Source: Ancylobacter tetraedralis (GTDB lineage: Bacteria > Pseudomonadota > Alphaproteobacteria > Rhizobiales > Xanthobacteraceae). Taken from it: DNA of 64,000 nt. Positions 51,864 to 60,367 of this stretch are shown one piece after another. The position numbers and the translations under genes are program-made. Below the pieces are notes generated by a model, which did no database searches, was not told the DNA's origin, and worked only from the letters and a program-made list of their open reading frames with translations. The stretch is from contig NZ_JACICD010000001.1 in the NCBI RefSeq assembly GCF_014195655.1, positions 410,682-474,681 of the forward strand, given 5' to 3'. The number at the start of each line of letters is the position of its first letter. The stretch's first letter is position 1.

Positions 51864-53045
51864 TCAGTTACTCCGCCGCGTTGCGGCTGGCCGGTTCAGG
51901 TCACGCCAGAGATGGTCGGTACGGGTGTCGATCTGCGCGCGCGCCTGCGCCACGTCGCGGCCGCGCGCAAGGACGGTGCAAATGGGTTCGCCTTTCGCGA
52001 TGCGCGCGCCGGCGGGCGGTCGGTCGGCCACCCAGTCGGGCAGGGCGGCGTGCGGCATCGCGACATCGGCCGGGGCGTAGAGGATGGCGGCGGCACGAAC
52101 CGCTTCCGCCTCGGCCGGCATCTCCGCCGGGTCCAGCGGCGCGCGCTCGGGCAGATCGCCATCGCACGCCGCGATATGCAGCCCCAGCAGAGGCGGCAGC
52201 GGCACGTGGTCGAAGATGTCGAGCGTCGCGCCCGGGCGCGGGTTGATCTCGATGAGATGCCAGGCCTCATCGCTCACGATCAGGTCGGCGCTGGCCAGCC
52301 CGACCAGGCCGGTGGCCGCGACGATGGCATCCAGCGCCACGGCGATTTCGGTCTCCATTCCGGCCTCCAGCCGGATCGGGCCGGCGGCCCCGCCATAGCG
52401 GAACGGGGCCTCCAAGGTCGGCGCGCACCATTGCTCGGAAAAGCCGAGGAGGCGCGCCTGCCGGCCATTGCCGAGGAACAGGGCCGAAACCGTGCGGCCC
52501 GCGACGCGTTCCTGCAGGTACCAGCCCTCACCGCGCGCCCGCGCCGCCGGCCGCACATGCTGGCCGCCGGAGCCGCCGATACGCTTCTCCAGCGTCGCCA
52601 CGCCGGCCAGCGCGCGATCGAACAGGCGCGGATGGGGGACGCCGATATCGCTCAGCAGCCGGTCCATCATCCGCGGCTCCTTGAGCGCGACCAGCGTGCG
52701 CCCGCTATTGCCGAGCAGGCGGAACCGCGCGCCGAGCCGCTCGACAAGCTCGGGCGTGGCCTCGAAGCCGGTGCCGAGCACGAGGGGGAGATCGGGGGCG
52801 GCATGGCGGGCCAACTGCTCGAACAGGTCCTGCGGGTCGATGGCGAAGCCGGGAAGGCGGCGCAGCGCGAGGGCCTCCACCGCCAGTTCGCGCGTGTCCT
52901 CATCGGCGAACAGGTCGAGGACGAGCGCGCGCCGTCCGGCGCGGCGGGCGGCGGCGGCAAGGCCGCGTGCCGCGACAGCGACGACGACGACATCGACATC
53001 GACATCATTTCGGTGCGGCAAGGGAGCGGGCCAGCGCGAAGGCAT
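51864..53045 (-). CDS. ATP-grasp protein of the H4MPT gene set (Orf17)
   Basis: 393 residues from ATG 53045, which would overlap mtdB by 41 bases; a TTG at 53021 just before HRNDVDVDVVVVAV is an alternative. N-terminal Rossmann-like region, then ATP-grasp: LGNSGRTLVALKEPRMMDRLL, WYLQERVAGRTVSALFLGNG, and LASADLIVSDEAWHLIEINPRPGATLDI. Matches the orf17 gene of methylotrophs by its place between mtdB and mch. Substrate unknown. Confidence 0.8.
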   Translation of the reverse strand: MPSRWPAPLPHRNDVDVDVVVVAVAARGLAAAARRAGRRALVLDLFADEDTRELAVEALALRRLPGFAIDPQDLFEQLARHAAPDLPLVLGTGFEATPELVERLGARFRLLGNSGRTLVALKEPRMMDRLLSDIGVPHPRLFDRALAGVATLEKRIGGSGGQHVRPAARARGEGWYLQERVAGRTVSALFLGNGRQARLLGFSEQWCAPTLEAPFRYGGAAGPIRLEAGMETEIAVALDAIVAATGLVGLASADLIVSDEAWHLIEINPRPGATLDIFDHVPLPPLLGLHIAACDGDLPERAPLDPAEMPAEAEAVRAAAILYAPADVAMPHAALPDWVADRPPAGARIAKGEPICTVLARGRDVAQARAQIDTRTDHLWRDLNRPAATRRSN

Positions 53046-53907
53046 CCTCGAACCCGATGGTCAGCGCCTGCGTCGCCACGCGCATGCGCGCCAGAAGCTC
53101 GTGCTGCACGCGGTATTTGAGGTGACCAATGGTCAGCGCGCCGATGCCGACCGCCCCGCCCGCGAGCGGCTTGGCGTCCGCATGGGCGTCGATGCCGGCA
53201 ATGCCGGCGGGTGGCACGGCGTTGACGTCGGCGGCGACGAGAAGATCGCGGGCGGCGGCAAGGGCATCGGCGGAGAGGATTTCCACCCCGGCCCGGCCGC
53301 AGGCCAGCACGACCTGCGTGCCGGGCAGCAGGGCGCGCTTCTCGTCCTCGCTGCTGGCGCTGGCGCTGGCGAGATCCACCCCGAAGCGCTGCTTGAAGTC
53401 GCGCGCCTTGGCGGCCACGGCCTCCACGTCGCGGTGACTGACCAGCGTCACCTCGGCTCCCGCCTGCGCGGCGATCACCCCGGCAATGCCGCCGACCACG
53501 CCGGTCGCGCCATAGACCTGCACCTTCACGCCCTTGATGCCCTCAGGATGGGTCGGGCGCAGCCGGCGCTCGACTTCGGCCACCATGGCGGCCGCGGTCG
53601 TGAACGAGCCGGCCGGATCGACGAAGATGGAAATCTCGAACGGGGCGAACAGCACGCTCTTCGCCTTCGCCGCCATGTCGAGGGCGAGGCTCGCATCCTT
53701 GCCGCCGATGAACAGTCCGGTGCGCGGAGCCGCCTCGGGGCTGCGCGAGAACATCATGTCCTGGGTGAGGTCGGCCATCTCGTCGAGCGTCACGCCCGAA
53801 TAGGGCAGGATGGTCGCGTAGCCGGCATCCACCGCCATGTTCACGTCGAAGGGCGAGACGTGGCGCAGCGGGGAGACGATGTGGAGAATCGGGGCGATGT
53901 CCGCCAT
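53005..53907 (-). CDS. mtdB: Methylene-tetrahydromethanopterin dehydrogenase MtdB
   Basis: 300 residues from ATG 53907. Oxidises methylene-H4MPT to methenyl-H4MPT with NAD(P). Characteristic pieces: SPFDVNMAVDAGY, LTQDMMFSRSP, GLFIGGKDASLALDM, FVDPAGSFTTAAAMVAEVE, the nucleotide-binding VYGATGVVGGIAGVIAAQAG, and AADVNAVPPAGIAGID near the end. First gene of the mtdB-orf17-mch-orf5-orf7 operon. Confidence 0.95.
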   Translation of the reverse strand: MADIAPILHIVSPLRHVSPFDVNMAVDAGYATILPYSGVTLDEMADLTQDMMFSRSPEAAPRTGLFIGGKDASLALDMAAKAKSVLFAPFEISIFVDPAGSFTTAAAMVAEVERRLRPTHPEGIKGVKVQVYGATGVVGGIAGVIAAQAGAEVTLVSHRDVEAVAAKARDFKQRFGVDLASASASSEDEKRALLPGTQVVLACGRAGVEILSADALAAARDLLVAADVNAVPPAGIAGIDAHADAKPLAGGAVGIGALTIGHLKYRVQHELLARMRVATQALTIGFEDAFALARSLAAPK

Positions 53908-53997
53908 GTCGTTTCGGTCCCTGGGCAAAATGGGCCTTACGGCCTCTGGTCGAGGAGGATCGGAAGAGCGACGCGGGCGTTTACGCCAAAACCGCCG

Positions 53998-55038
53998 CTA
54001 GCACTGCTCGAGGCAGGCAAGCCATTCGATCCGTGCCCCGGCATTGGCGCCGCGCACACAGTCGAAAGCCAGAGCGGGCCGGTCGCCGAAACGGGCGCGG
54101 GCCTCGCTGAGAATCGTTTCCGCTTCCTCGGGGCTGCCCAGCACGGCAAAGCCGGTGGGGCCCCAGGAACTCTGGCCAAGGCCGCGCAGCCCGCGGCTCT
54201 CCAGCCAGTCCATCACCTCGGCGACGGATGAGCTTGTATAGCGGCCGCCCTGGGCACTCGCATAGTGGTCTCCGAGCAGACGCTGCATTTCGCCGATGGC
54301 TGCGGCGAAATAATCCACATCCCCCTCGGCCAGCGCGGGCAGCGCCACCATCACCGCCAGCCGCGCCATGTGGCCCGCCAGCGTGTCGGCGAAGGGCGGC
54401 AGGCCTTCCATGGCGGCCGTTTCCTCGCTGCCGCTAAGCCCCTGATGGCTGTTGTCATATACCAGCAGCAGCCGCCAGTTCTCGGGGAAGGGCAGGCGCG
54501 AGAGGATGGGCGGCGGGGCGTCCGAGCCGCGCTTCTTGCCGCCGTCGAGGATCACGCCGCCCTCGGTAAAGGCGCCGATGCCGATGGACGAGCGCGCCCC
54601 GCGACCCAACGCCGCCCCCACCTCGCGCGGGGAGAGCGACAGACCGTTCAAGAGGCACAGGCCGGTGGCCACGGCGAGGCCGAGCTGGGTGCCCGAGCCG
54701 AGGCCGGAATGGGGTGGCAGCGCCGTCTCGACCGTGATCTCCACCGCCTTGTCGATGCCGAAGCGTTCGGCCGCCTTCACGGCTGCGGCGAGTGCCCGGC
54801 CGGCATCCGGCCCGGTGGCCGAAAGCGACGGCGCGCGCCGCATCCGCACGATGGTCGAGGGCCGGTCCAGCGTGATGCCGAGGCTACCGAAGCGGCGCCC
54901 GAGCGTGCCGGCGAGATCGAGGAATCCGAGATGCAGCCGGCCCGGCGCGGTGATGCGCACCACGTTGCTGCCGTCCGGCCTGTGCGCCGTCTGCGGGTTG
55001 GGCGTCGTCTTGTTCACGGGCGTTTCCTCGATCGCCAT
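53998..55038 (-). CDS. Beta-ribofuranosylaminobenzene 5'-phosphate synthase
   Basis: 346 residues of the GHMP-kinase-fold beta-RFAP synthase: APGRLHLGFLDLAGTLGRRFGSLGI, LPPHSGLGSGTQLGLAVATGL (the glycine-rich GHMP motif 2), IGAFTEGGVILDGG, and QSSWGPTGFAVLGS. It condenses PRPP with 4-hydroxy- or 4-aminobenzoate, the first committed step of H4MPT synthesis and a marker gene of the pathway. ATG at 55038. Divergent from the pterin dehydratase; 90 bases upstream of mtdB on the same strand. Confidence 0.93.
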   Translation of the reverse strand: MAIEETPVNKTTPNPQTAHRPDGSNVVRITAPGRLHLGFLDLAGTLGRRFGSLGITLDRPSTIVRMRRAPSLSATGPDAGRALAAAVKAAERFGIDKAVEITVETALPPHSGLGSGTQLGLAVATGLCLLNGLSLSPREVGAALGRGARSSIGIGAFTEGGVILDGGKKRGSDAPPPILSRLPFPENWRLLLVYDNSHQGLSGSEETAAMEGLPPFADTLAGHMARLAVMVALPALAEGDVDYFAAAIGEMQRLLGDHYASAQGGRYTSSSVAEVMDWLESRGLRGLGQSSWGPTGFAVLGSPEEAETILSEARARFGDRPALAFDCVRGANAGARIEWLACLEQC

Positions 55039-55197
55039 CGTAAGGCGGGCGGGGCGGCAAGGACAAGCGCCCCGGGCAAATGAGCTGCGAGGGGGGATTT
55101 GCGGCCTGCCCCTGCCGCGTGCTACCGAATCGGGGGAAGCCACCCGCGACAGAACGGGGGCCCGCCGCCTAGAGGACGCACCACGAGGACGCCGCTT

Positions 55198-55578
55198 ATG
55201 GCGCTGGATCCGAAAAAGACCTTCACCGACAACGAGGTGAAGGAACGGCTTGCTGCCGACCTGCCGCACTGGAGCTTCCAGGATGGCTGGATCCGGCGCA
55301 CCTATCGCACGTCCAGCTGGAAGGGAACGCTGATGGTGATCAACGCCGTCGGCCATCTGGCGGAAGCGGCGTGGCACCATCCCGATATCACGGCGTCCTA
55401 TGCCTGGGTCGAGGTGCGGCTGATGTCGCATGACGCCAAGGGCATTACGGAACGCGATTTTCAGCTGGCTAAGAAGATCGAGGACGTGGTCGGCTGGCAG
55501 CCGGGCACCGAGGCGGACAGCGCGCTGGAAGGCACGCCGCGCGGCGATCTGCGCTTCGCCTACATCAAATATGACTGA
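55198..55578 (+). CDS. phhB: Pterin-4a-carbinolamine dehydratase
   Basis: 126 residues with the PCD active-site pattern: AEAAWHHPDITASYAWVEVRL and SHDAKGITERDFQLAKKIEDV. Known PCDs dehydrate 4a-hydroxytetrahydropterin. No phenylalanine hydroxylase is next to it; it leads the fhc genes by 13 bases, so a role with the H4MPT pterin is likely. The C-terminal tail of about 25 residues is longer than in the minimal family. Confidence 0.85.
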   Translation: MALDPKKTFTDNEVKERLAADLPHWSFQDGWIRRTYRTSSWKGTLMVINAVGHLAEAAWHHPDITASYAWVEVRLMSHDAKGITERDFQLAKKIEDVVGWQPGTEADSALEGTPRGDLRFAYIKYD

Positions 55579-55591
55579 CCGGGCAGGAACG

Positions 55592-56833
55592 ATGGCCGAC
55601 GTTGCGATTGAGACGATCGAGGATGTGGTCTGCGGCTTCTGCGGGCTGGGCTGCGATGATCTGCGCGTCGAGGTCGAGGGGCGCGAGCTGCGCGCCGCCG
55701 GCACGGTCTGCGCGGAGGCGGCGCGGCTGATCCGCCGGCTCGACGTCGCCGACCGGCCGGCCAGCGTGGCGGGCGCGGCGGTCGATCTCGACACGGCGGC
55801 CGAGGCGGCGCGCCACATCCTGCTGGGCGCGCGCGCCACGCTGATCGGCGGGCTCGGAACCGACATGGCCGGCGCCGGCGCTCTCACCGACCTCGCCATC
55901 CGCTTCGGCGGCGTGCTCGATCACCATGCCTCGGACGGGCTGTTCCGCAATTACGCCAGCGCCCAGCGCACCGGCTGGCTCGCCACCACGCTGGCGGAGG
56001 TGCGCAATCGCTGCGATCTGCTGCTGGTCATCGGCGAGGATCCCGCCGGCCAGTGGGGTCGGCTGTTCGAGAGGCTGTTTCCCGAGGCGCCGCTTTTCGC
56101 CGAAGGTCGTCGCCGGGTGGTCTTCATCGGCGGCGCGCCGGGCGAGACGGCGCAGCGCCAGCTGGGGCATGCCGACATTTCCCATCTCGCCACGGATGAT
56201 CCCGTCGCCGTGCTGGAGGCGCTCAGTGTGCTGAGCGACGGCCGTATGCCGCCGGGCGAGGCATTCGGCGGCGTGCCCGCCGCCGAGCTGGCGGCGCTGG
56301 CCGAGGCGATGGGCGCCGCGCATTACGTGGTCGCGACCTGGAACGCTGCCGCCCTCGACGACGGCGACCTCGTCGCCGAGCGGGCGACGGCGCTGGTCGA
56401 CCGGCTCAACGTCACCACGCGTGCGGGCGTGTTCCCGCTCGGCGGACGCGACAACATCATCGGGGTGAACCAGCTTCTGCTGTGGCGGCTCGGCTATCCC
56501 TTGCGCACCGCGGTGCGCGGGCAGGCGAGCACGCATGACGGTGCGCTCTATGCCACCGAGGCGGCGCTGGCGGATGCGGATGTGCTGCTGTGGGTTTCGG
56601 CCTTCCGGCCGGAGCCGCCGCCTTCCTTCGCGGGCAAGATCATTGCTCTTGCCCATCCCGAAACAGTATTCGAGAACGAACCGGATGTTCTTATCCCGGT
56701 GGGCACGCCCGGCGTCGATCATGCCGGCACCGTGTTCCGCATGGATTCCATCGTAAGCCTGCCGCTCGGCGCCTTGCGCGTCGCGACGCTGCCCAGCGTC
56801 GCCGAGGCTGTGCGTTGCATAGCGGAGGGGTAG
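55592..56833 (+). CDS. fhcB: Formyltransferase/hydrolase complex subunit B
   Basis: 413 residues, related to tungsten formylmethanofuran dehydrogenase subunit FwdB. The N-terminus keeps the CX2CX3CX18C iron-sulfur motif (CGFCGLGCDD, then TVCAEAARLI). The region matching the FwdB tungsten-ligating Cys reads DHHASDGLFRNYASAQRTGW, with no Cys, which fits a complex that hydrolyses rather than reduces. Start at ATG 55592 after GGCAGGAA; ATG 55571 is possible. fhcA follows without a gap. Confidence 0.93.
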   Translation: MADVAIETIEDVVCGFCGLGCDDLRVEVEGRELRAAGTVCAEAARLIRRLDVADRPASVAGAAVDLDTAAEAARHILLGARATLIGGLGTDMAGAGALTDLAIRFGGVLDHHASDGLFRNYASAQRTGWLATTLAEVRNRCDLLLVIGEDPAGQWGRLFERLFPEAPLFAEGRRRVVFIGGAPGETAQRQLGHADISHLATDDPVAVLEALSVLSDGRMPPGEAFGGVPAAELAALAEAMGAAHYVVATWNAAALDDGDLVAERATALVDRLNVTTRAGVFPLGGRDNIIGVNQLLLWRLGYPLRTAVRGQASTHDGALYATEAALADADVLLWVSAFRPEPPPSFAGKIIALAHPETVFENEPDVLIPVGTPGVDHAGTVFRMDSIVSLPLGALRVATLPSVAEAVRCIAEG

Positions 56834-58501
56834 ATGAGACTGCGGCTCAAGGGCGGGCGCGTGCTCGATCCGGCCAATGGCGAGAACGGCGTCGCCACCG
56901 GCGCGGTGCGCGACATCGAGATCGAGGACGGGCGCATCGTCGCGCCGACCGACAGCAAGGCGGATGCCGAGTATGATCTCGGCGGCGATGTCGTGCTGGC
57001 GGGCGGCATCGACCTGCACAGCCACATCGCCGGCGGCAAGATGAACCTGGCGCGCCTGCTGATGCAGGAGGACCGCCGGACCTATCCCGAAATGCCCGGC
57101 AATTTCTGCGGCTGCGGCGGCGGGCGGGCGGTGCCGACCGCCCATGCCACCGGCTGCCGCTATGCCGAGCTCGGCTACACCACGGTGTTCGAGCCGGCCA
57201 TGGTCGGCGCCAATGCGCGCGGCGCGCATCTGGAAATGGCGGACATCCCCAATCTCGACACCGGCGCCTATCTGGTGCTGGGCAACGATGATTTCTTCCA
57301 GCGCCTGCTGGCGGCGGGGGCGCATCAGGAGACCGTCAACGCCTATGTCGGCTGGATGATCGAGGCGACGCAGGCCTTCGCCATCAAGATCGTCAATCCC
57401 GGCGGCATCAACGCCTTCAAGTTCAACGCCCGCAAGCTCGATCTCGACGAGGCCAACCCGCATTACGGCGTCTCGCCGCGCCGGGTGCTGACCACGCTGA
57501 TCCGCGCGGTGACGGAACTGGGCCTGCCGCACCCGATCCACCTCCACGGCTGCAATCTCGGCGTGCCGGGCAATGACGAGACCACGCTCGCCACCATCGC
57601 CGCCGCCGAGGGGCGGCGCCTGCATTTGACGCATCTGCAGTTTCATTCCTACGGCACCGAGGGCGACAAGCGCTTCTCCTCTTCCGCCGCGCGCATCGCG
57701 GAGATGGTGAACGCCAACCCGAACATCTCGGTCGATGTCGGGCAGGTGATGTTCGGCCAGACGGTGACGGCCTCGGCCGATTACATGTCGCAATACCGCA
57801 ACCGCGCCATTGCCAGCCCGAACAAGTCCATCGGCATGGATATCGAACTGGACGCGGCCTGCGGCGTGGTGCCGTTCGAGTATCGCGACCGCAATTTCGT
57901 CAACGCGCTGCAATGGGCGATCGGGCTGGAGCTGTTCCTGCTGGTGGAGGACCCGTGGCGGATCTTCCTCACCACCGACCACCCCAATGGCGGCCCGTTC
58001 ACCACCTATCCCCACCTCATCCGCCTCTTGATGGACCGCGACTTCCGCAACGCGCAGCTGGCGACCCTCAACAAGGCGGCGCAGGCCCACACCCTGCTGG
58101 GCCAGATCACCCGCGAATATTCGCTGGAAGAGGTCGCCATTCTCACCCGCGCCGCGCCCGCCCGCATCCTCGGGCTGAAGGAAAAGGGCCATCTGGGCGT
58201 GGGGGCGGTGGCCGACATCGCCGTGCACACCGAGGACGCCGATCGCGAGGCCATGTTCTCCACCACGCGCTACGTGTTCAAGAACGGCCGGCTGATCGTC
58301 AAGGACGGGCTGGTGGTGGAATTGGCGCAGGGCACCACCCATGTGGCGCGGCCGGAGTTCGACCGGGCGATCGACAAGGACATGCAGCGCTGGTTCGACG
58401 AATCGGTGGGGCTGAAATCGAAGCATTTCCGCGTCGCCGACGGCGAGCTGCGCGGCGGCGCCGGCCCGACCATCCTCAAATGCGAGGGAGTGGCGCCATG
58501 A
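56834..58501 (+). CDS. fhcA: Formyltransferase/hydrolase complex subunit A (formylmethylofuran hydrolase)
   Basis: 555 residues, amidohydrolase fold. Metal site DLHSHIAGGKMNLARLL, Lys/His pieces in AFAIKIVNPGGINAFKFNARK and PIHLHGCNLGVPGND, and HLTHLQFHSYGTEGDKRFSS. It releases formate from formyl-methylofuran and is the catalytic subunit of the complex. ATG immediately follows the fhcB stop; ribosome site GGAGGGG lies in fhcB. Confidence 0.95.
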   Translation: MRLRLKGGRVLDPANGENGVATGAVRDIEIEDGRIVAPTDSKADAEYDLGGDVVLAGGIDLHSHIAGGKMNLARLLMQEDRRTYPEMPGNFCGCGGGRAVPTAHATGCRYAELGYTTVFEPAMVGANARGAHLEMADIPNLDTGAYLVLGNDDFFQRLLAAGAHQETVNAYVGWMIEATQAFAIKIVNPGGINAFKFNARKLDLDEANPHYGVSPRRVLTTLIRAVTELGLPHPIHLHGCNLGVPGNDETTLATIAAAEGRRLHLTHLQFHSYGTEGDKRFSSSAARIAEMVNANPNISVDVGQVMFGQTVTASADYMSQYRNRAIASPNKSIGMDIELDAACGVVPFEYRDRNFVNALQWAIGLELFLLVEDPWRIFLTTDHPNGGPFTTYPHLIRLLMDRDFRNAQLATLNKAAQAHTLLGQITREYSLEEVAILTRAAPARILGLKEKGHLGVGAVADIAVHTEDADREAMFSTTRYVFKNGRLIVKDGLVVELAQGTTHVARPEFDRAIDKDMQRWFDESVGLKSKHFRVADGELRGGAGPTILKCEGVAP

Positions 58502-59412
58502 TCATCAACGGCGTGGAGATCCGCGACACTTTCGCGGAAGCCTTCCCCATGGTCGGCACCCGTCTCATCGTCACCGCCGATACGCCCGAATGGGCGCTGA
58601 TCGCCGGGCGGACGACGACGGGATTCGCCACCTCGGTCATCGGCTGCGGCTGCGAGGCGGCGATCGAGCGCACGCTCAGCGCGGAGGAGACGCCGGATGG
58701 GCGGCCGGGTGTGTCGCTGCTTATCTTCGCGATGGATTTCGGCTCGCTGAAGAAGGTGGTGCCGCTGCGCCTCGGCCAGTGCGTGCTCACCTGTCCGACC
58801 ACCGCCTGCTATGCCGGCATCGAGACTGGCAAGCGCGTGCCGCTGGCCAAGACCATCCGCTATTTCGCCGATGGGCACCAGATCTCCAAGAAGATCGGCA
58901 ACAAGCGCTTCTGGCGCCTGCCGGTTATGGAGGGCGAGTTCGTCTGCGACGAGGATACCGGCTCGGTCGAGGGCGTGGGCGGCGGCAATTTCCTCATCCT
59001 CGCCCGCTCGCGCGGCGCCGCTCTGAAGGCGGCAGAGGCGGCGGTGGCCGCGATGGGCAAGGTGGAGGGCATCATCCTGCCCTTCCCCGGTGGCGTGGTA
59101 CGCTCGGGCTCCAAGGTCGGCTCCAAATACAAGGGCCTGTTCGCTTCCAGCAACGACGCCTATTGCCCCACCCTGCGCGGCACGCGGCCGAGCGCCCTGC
59201 CGCCGGAGGTGGGCTCGGTGCTGGAAATCGTCATTGACGGGGTGAGCTTCGCGGCGGTGGCGGAGGCGACGCGTGTCGGCATCCAGGCCGCCTGCGCCGT
59301 CGGCCAGGAGGGCGGCGTCGTGGCGATCGATGCCGGCAATTACGGCGGCAATCTCGGCCCCTTCCACTTCAAGCTGCGTGAGATCATGGGCACCGAGGGA
59401 GGCGCGGCATGA
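58498..59412 (+). CDS. fhcD: Formylmethylofuran:H4MPT formyltransferase
   Basis: 304 residues of the Ftr family: INGVEIRDTFAEAFPMVGTRLIVTA, GFATSVIGCGCEAAIER, IRYFADGHQISKKIGNKRFWRLPVMEGEF, and GLFASSNDAYCPTLRG. Moves formyl from H4MPT to methylofuran within the Fhc complex. ATGA overlaps on both sides. Confidence 0.95.
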   Translation: MIINGVEIRDTFAEAFPMVGTRLIVTADTPEWALIAGRTTTGFATSVIGCGCEAAIERTLSAEETPDGRPGVSLLIFAMDFGSLKKVVPLRLGQCVLTCPTTACYAGIETGKRVPLAKTIRYFADGHQISKKIGNKRFWRLPVMEGEFVCDEDTGSVEGVGGGNFLILARSRGAALKAAEAAVAAMGKVEGIILPFPGGVVRSGSKVGSKYKGLFASSNDAYCPTLRGTRPSALPPEVGSVLEIVIDGVSFAAVAEATRVGIQAACAVGQEGGVVAIDAGNYGGNLGPFHFKLREIMGTEGGAA

Positions 59413-60206
59413 GCGGGGTTTCGCTGAAGCCACGCGCGCCGTTCGAGGCGCGGGTCGATTTTTCCGGCATCACGCCGGCGGTGACCGGTCCGCTCACCCT
59501 GCGCGAGCTGGAGCATCTCGCCGTGCCCCACGGCACGCGCAGCGTGCCGCTGGCGGAATTGTTCTTCATCGAGGGCGCGCCGGATGGCGTTCTCCTGATC
59601 GAGATCGGCGATGCGCGGCTGGATGGCGTGGGCGCCGGCATGCTGGAGGGCGAGCTGATCGTCGACGGCCCGGTCGGCGCCTGGGCCGGGCGGGGCATGG
59701 CGGGCGGCATTCTGCGCATTGCCGGCACGGCCGGTGACTTCCTCGGGGCGGAGCTTTCCGGTGGGCGGATCGAACTCGCCGGCGATGCCGGCGCGCATGC
59801 GGGCGCGGCCTCCTCCGGCTCGCGGCGAGGCATGTCGGGCGGCGTGATCAAGATCAGCGGCCATGCCGGCGCACGCGCGGCCGAGCGCCAGCGCGGCGGC
59901 CTGATCCTCATCGACGGCGATGCCGGCGAAGGGCTGGCGACCGACATGATCGCGGGCACGGTGAGCGTCGGCGGTGCCATCGGCCCGCTCGCGGGTCGGG
60001 GCATGAAGCGCGGTACCATTCTTGCGACATCGGTCCCCGCGCTCCCCGCCGGCTTCGTCGACACCGGGGCGCATGAACTTGTGGCGCTCGCCCTTCTCGC
60101 TCGGCGCGTGCCGGAACTCGCGCGCCTGAAGGATTGGGGCAGCGCCCGCCGTCTGGTGGGCGATACGCTGCTCGGAGGGCAGGGCGAAGTGCTGGCGCCG
60201 GGCTGA
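59409..60206 (+). CDS. fhcC: Formyltransferase/hydrolase complex subunit C
   Basis: 265 residues. Right-handed beta-helix like the C-terminal domain of glutamate synthase, with repeated G-x-x-G-x-x-M/A-x-x-G units: GRGMAGGILRIAGTAGDFLGA, ARAAERQRGGLILIDGDAGEG, GPLAGRGMKRGTILA. It is the structural subunit that packs against FhcA and FhcB. Last gene of the fhcBADC operon. Confidence 0.93.
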   Translation: MSGVSLKPRAPFEARVDFSGITPAVTGPLTLRELEHLAVPHGTRSVPLAELFFIEGAPDGVLLIEIGDARLDGVGAGMLEGELIVDGPVGAWAGRGMAGGILRIAGTAGDFLGAELSGGRIELAGDAGAHAGAASSGSRRGMSGGVIKISGHAGARAAERQRGGLILIDGDAGEGLATDMIAGTVSVGGAIGPLAGRGMKRGTILATSVPALPAGFVDTGAHELVALALLARRVPELARLKDWGSARRLVGDTLLGGQGEVLAPG

Positions 60207-60345
60207 CGCTCCCGGCTCGAATGGTGCCGGCTCGCGTCGGCCCGGCCGCTGGAGCCGGGGTCGGTCAGGTTGAACCAAACGGACCGATCCACGCGCTTCT
60301 GGACGATTGATGGAGAATGCGTGACCCCATCTGATCGCGCTGCAT

Positions 60346-60367
60346 CTGTAGGGCGGGTGCCCTACAG
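60346..60367. repeat. Perfect 9-bp inverted repeat at the mgtE stop
   Basis: CTGTAGGGC (60346-60354), loop GGGT, GCCCTACAG (60359-60367). It covers the stop codon of mgtE and lies between the convergent fhcC and mgtE. No T-run on either strand, so it may act as a weak bidirectional terminator. Confidence 0.45.

Noticed and set aside
55565-58426. A 953-codon minus-strand frame opposite fhcB and fhcA
   Set aside because: The plus-strand genes have clear family motifs all along this stretch; the antisense frame has none.
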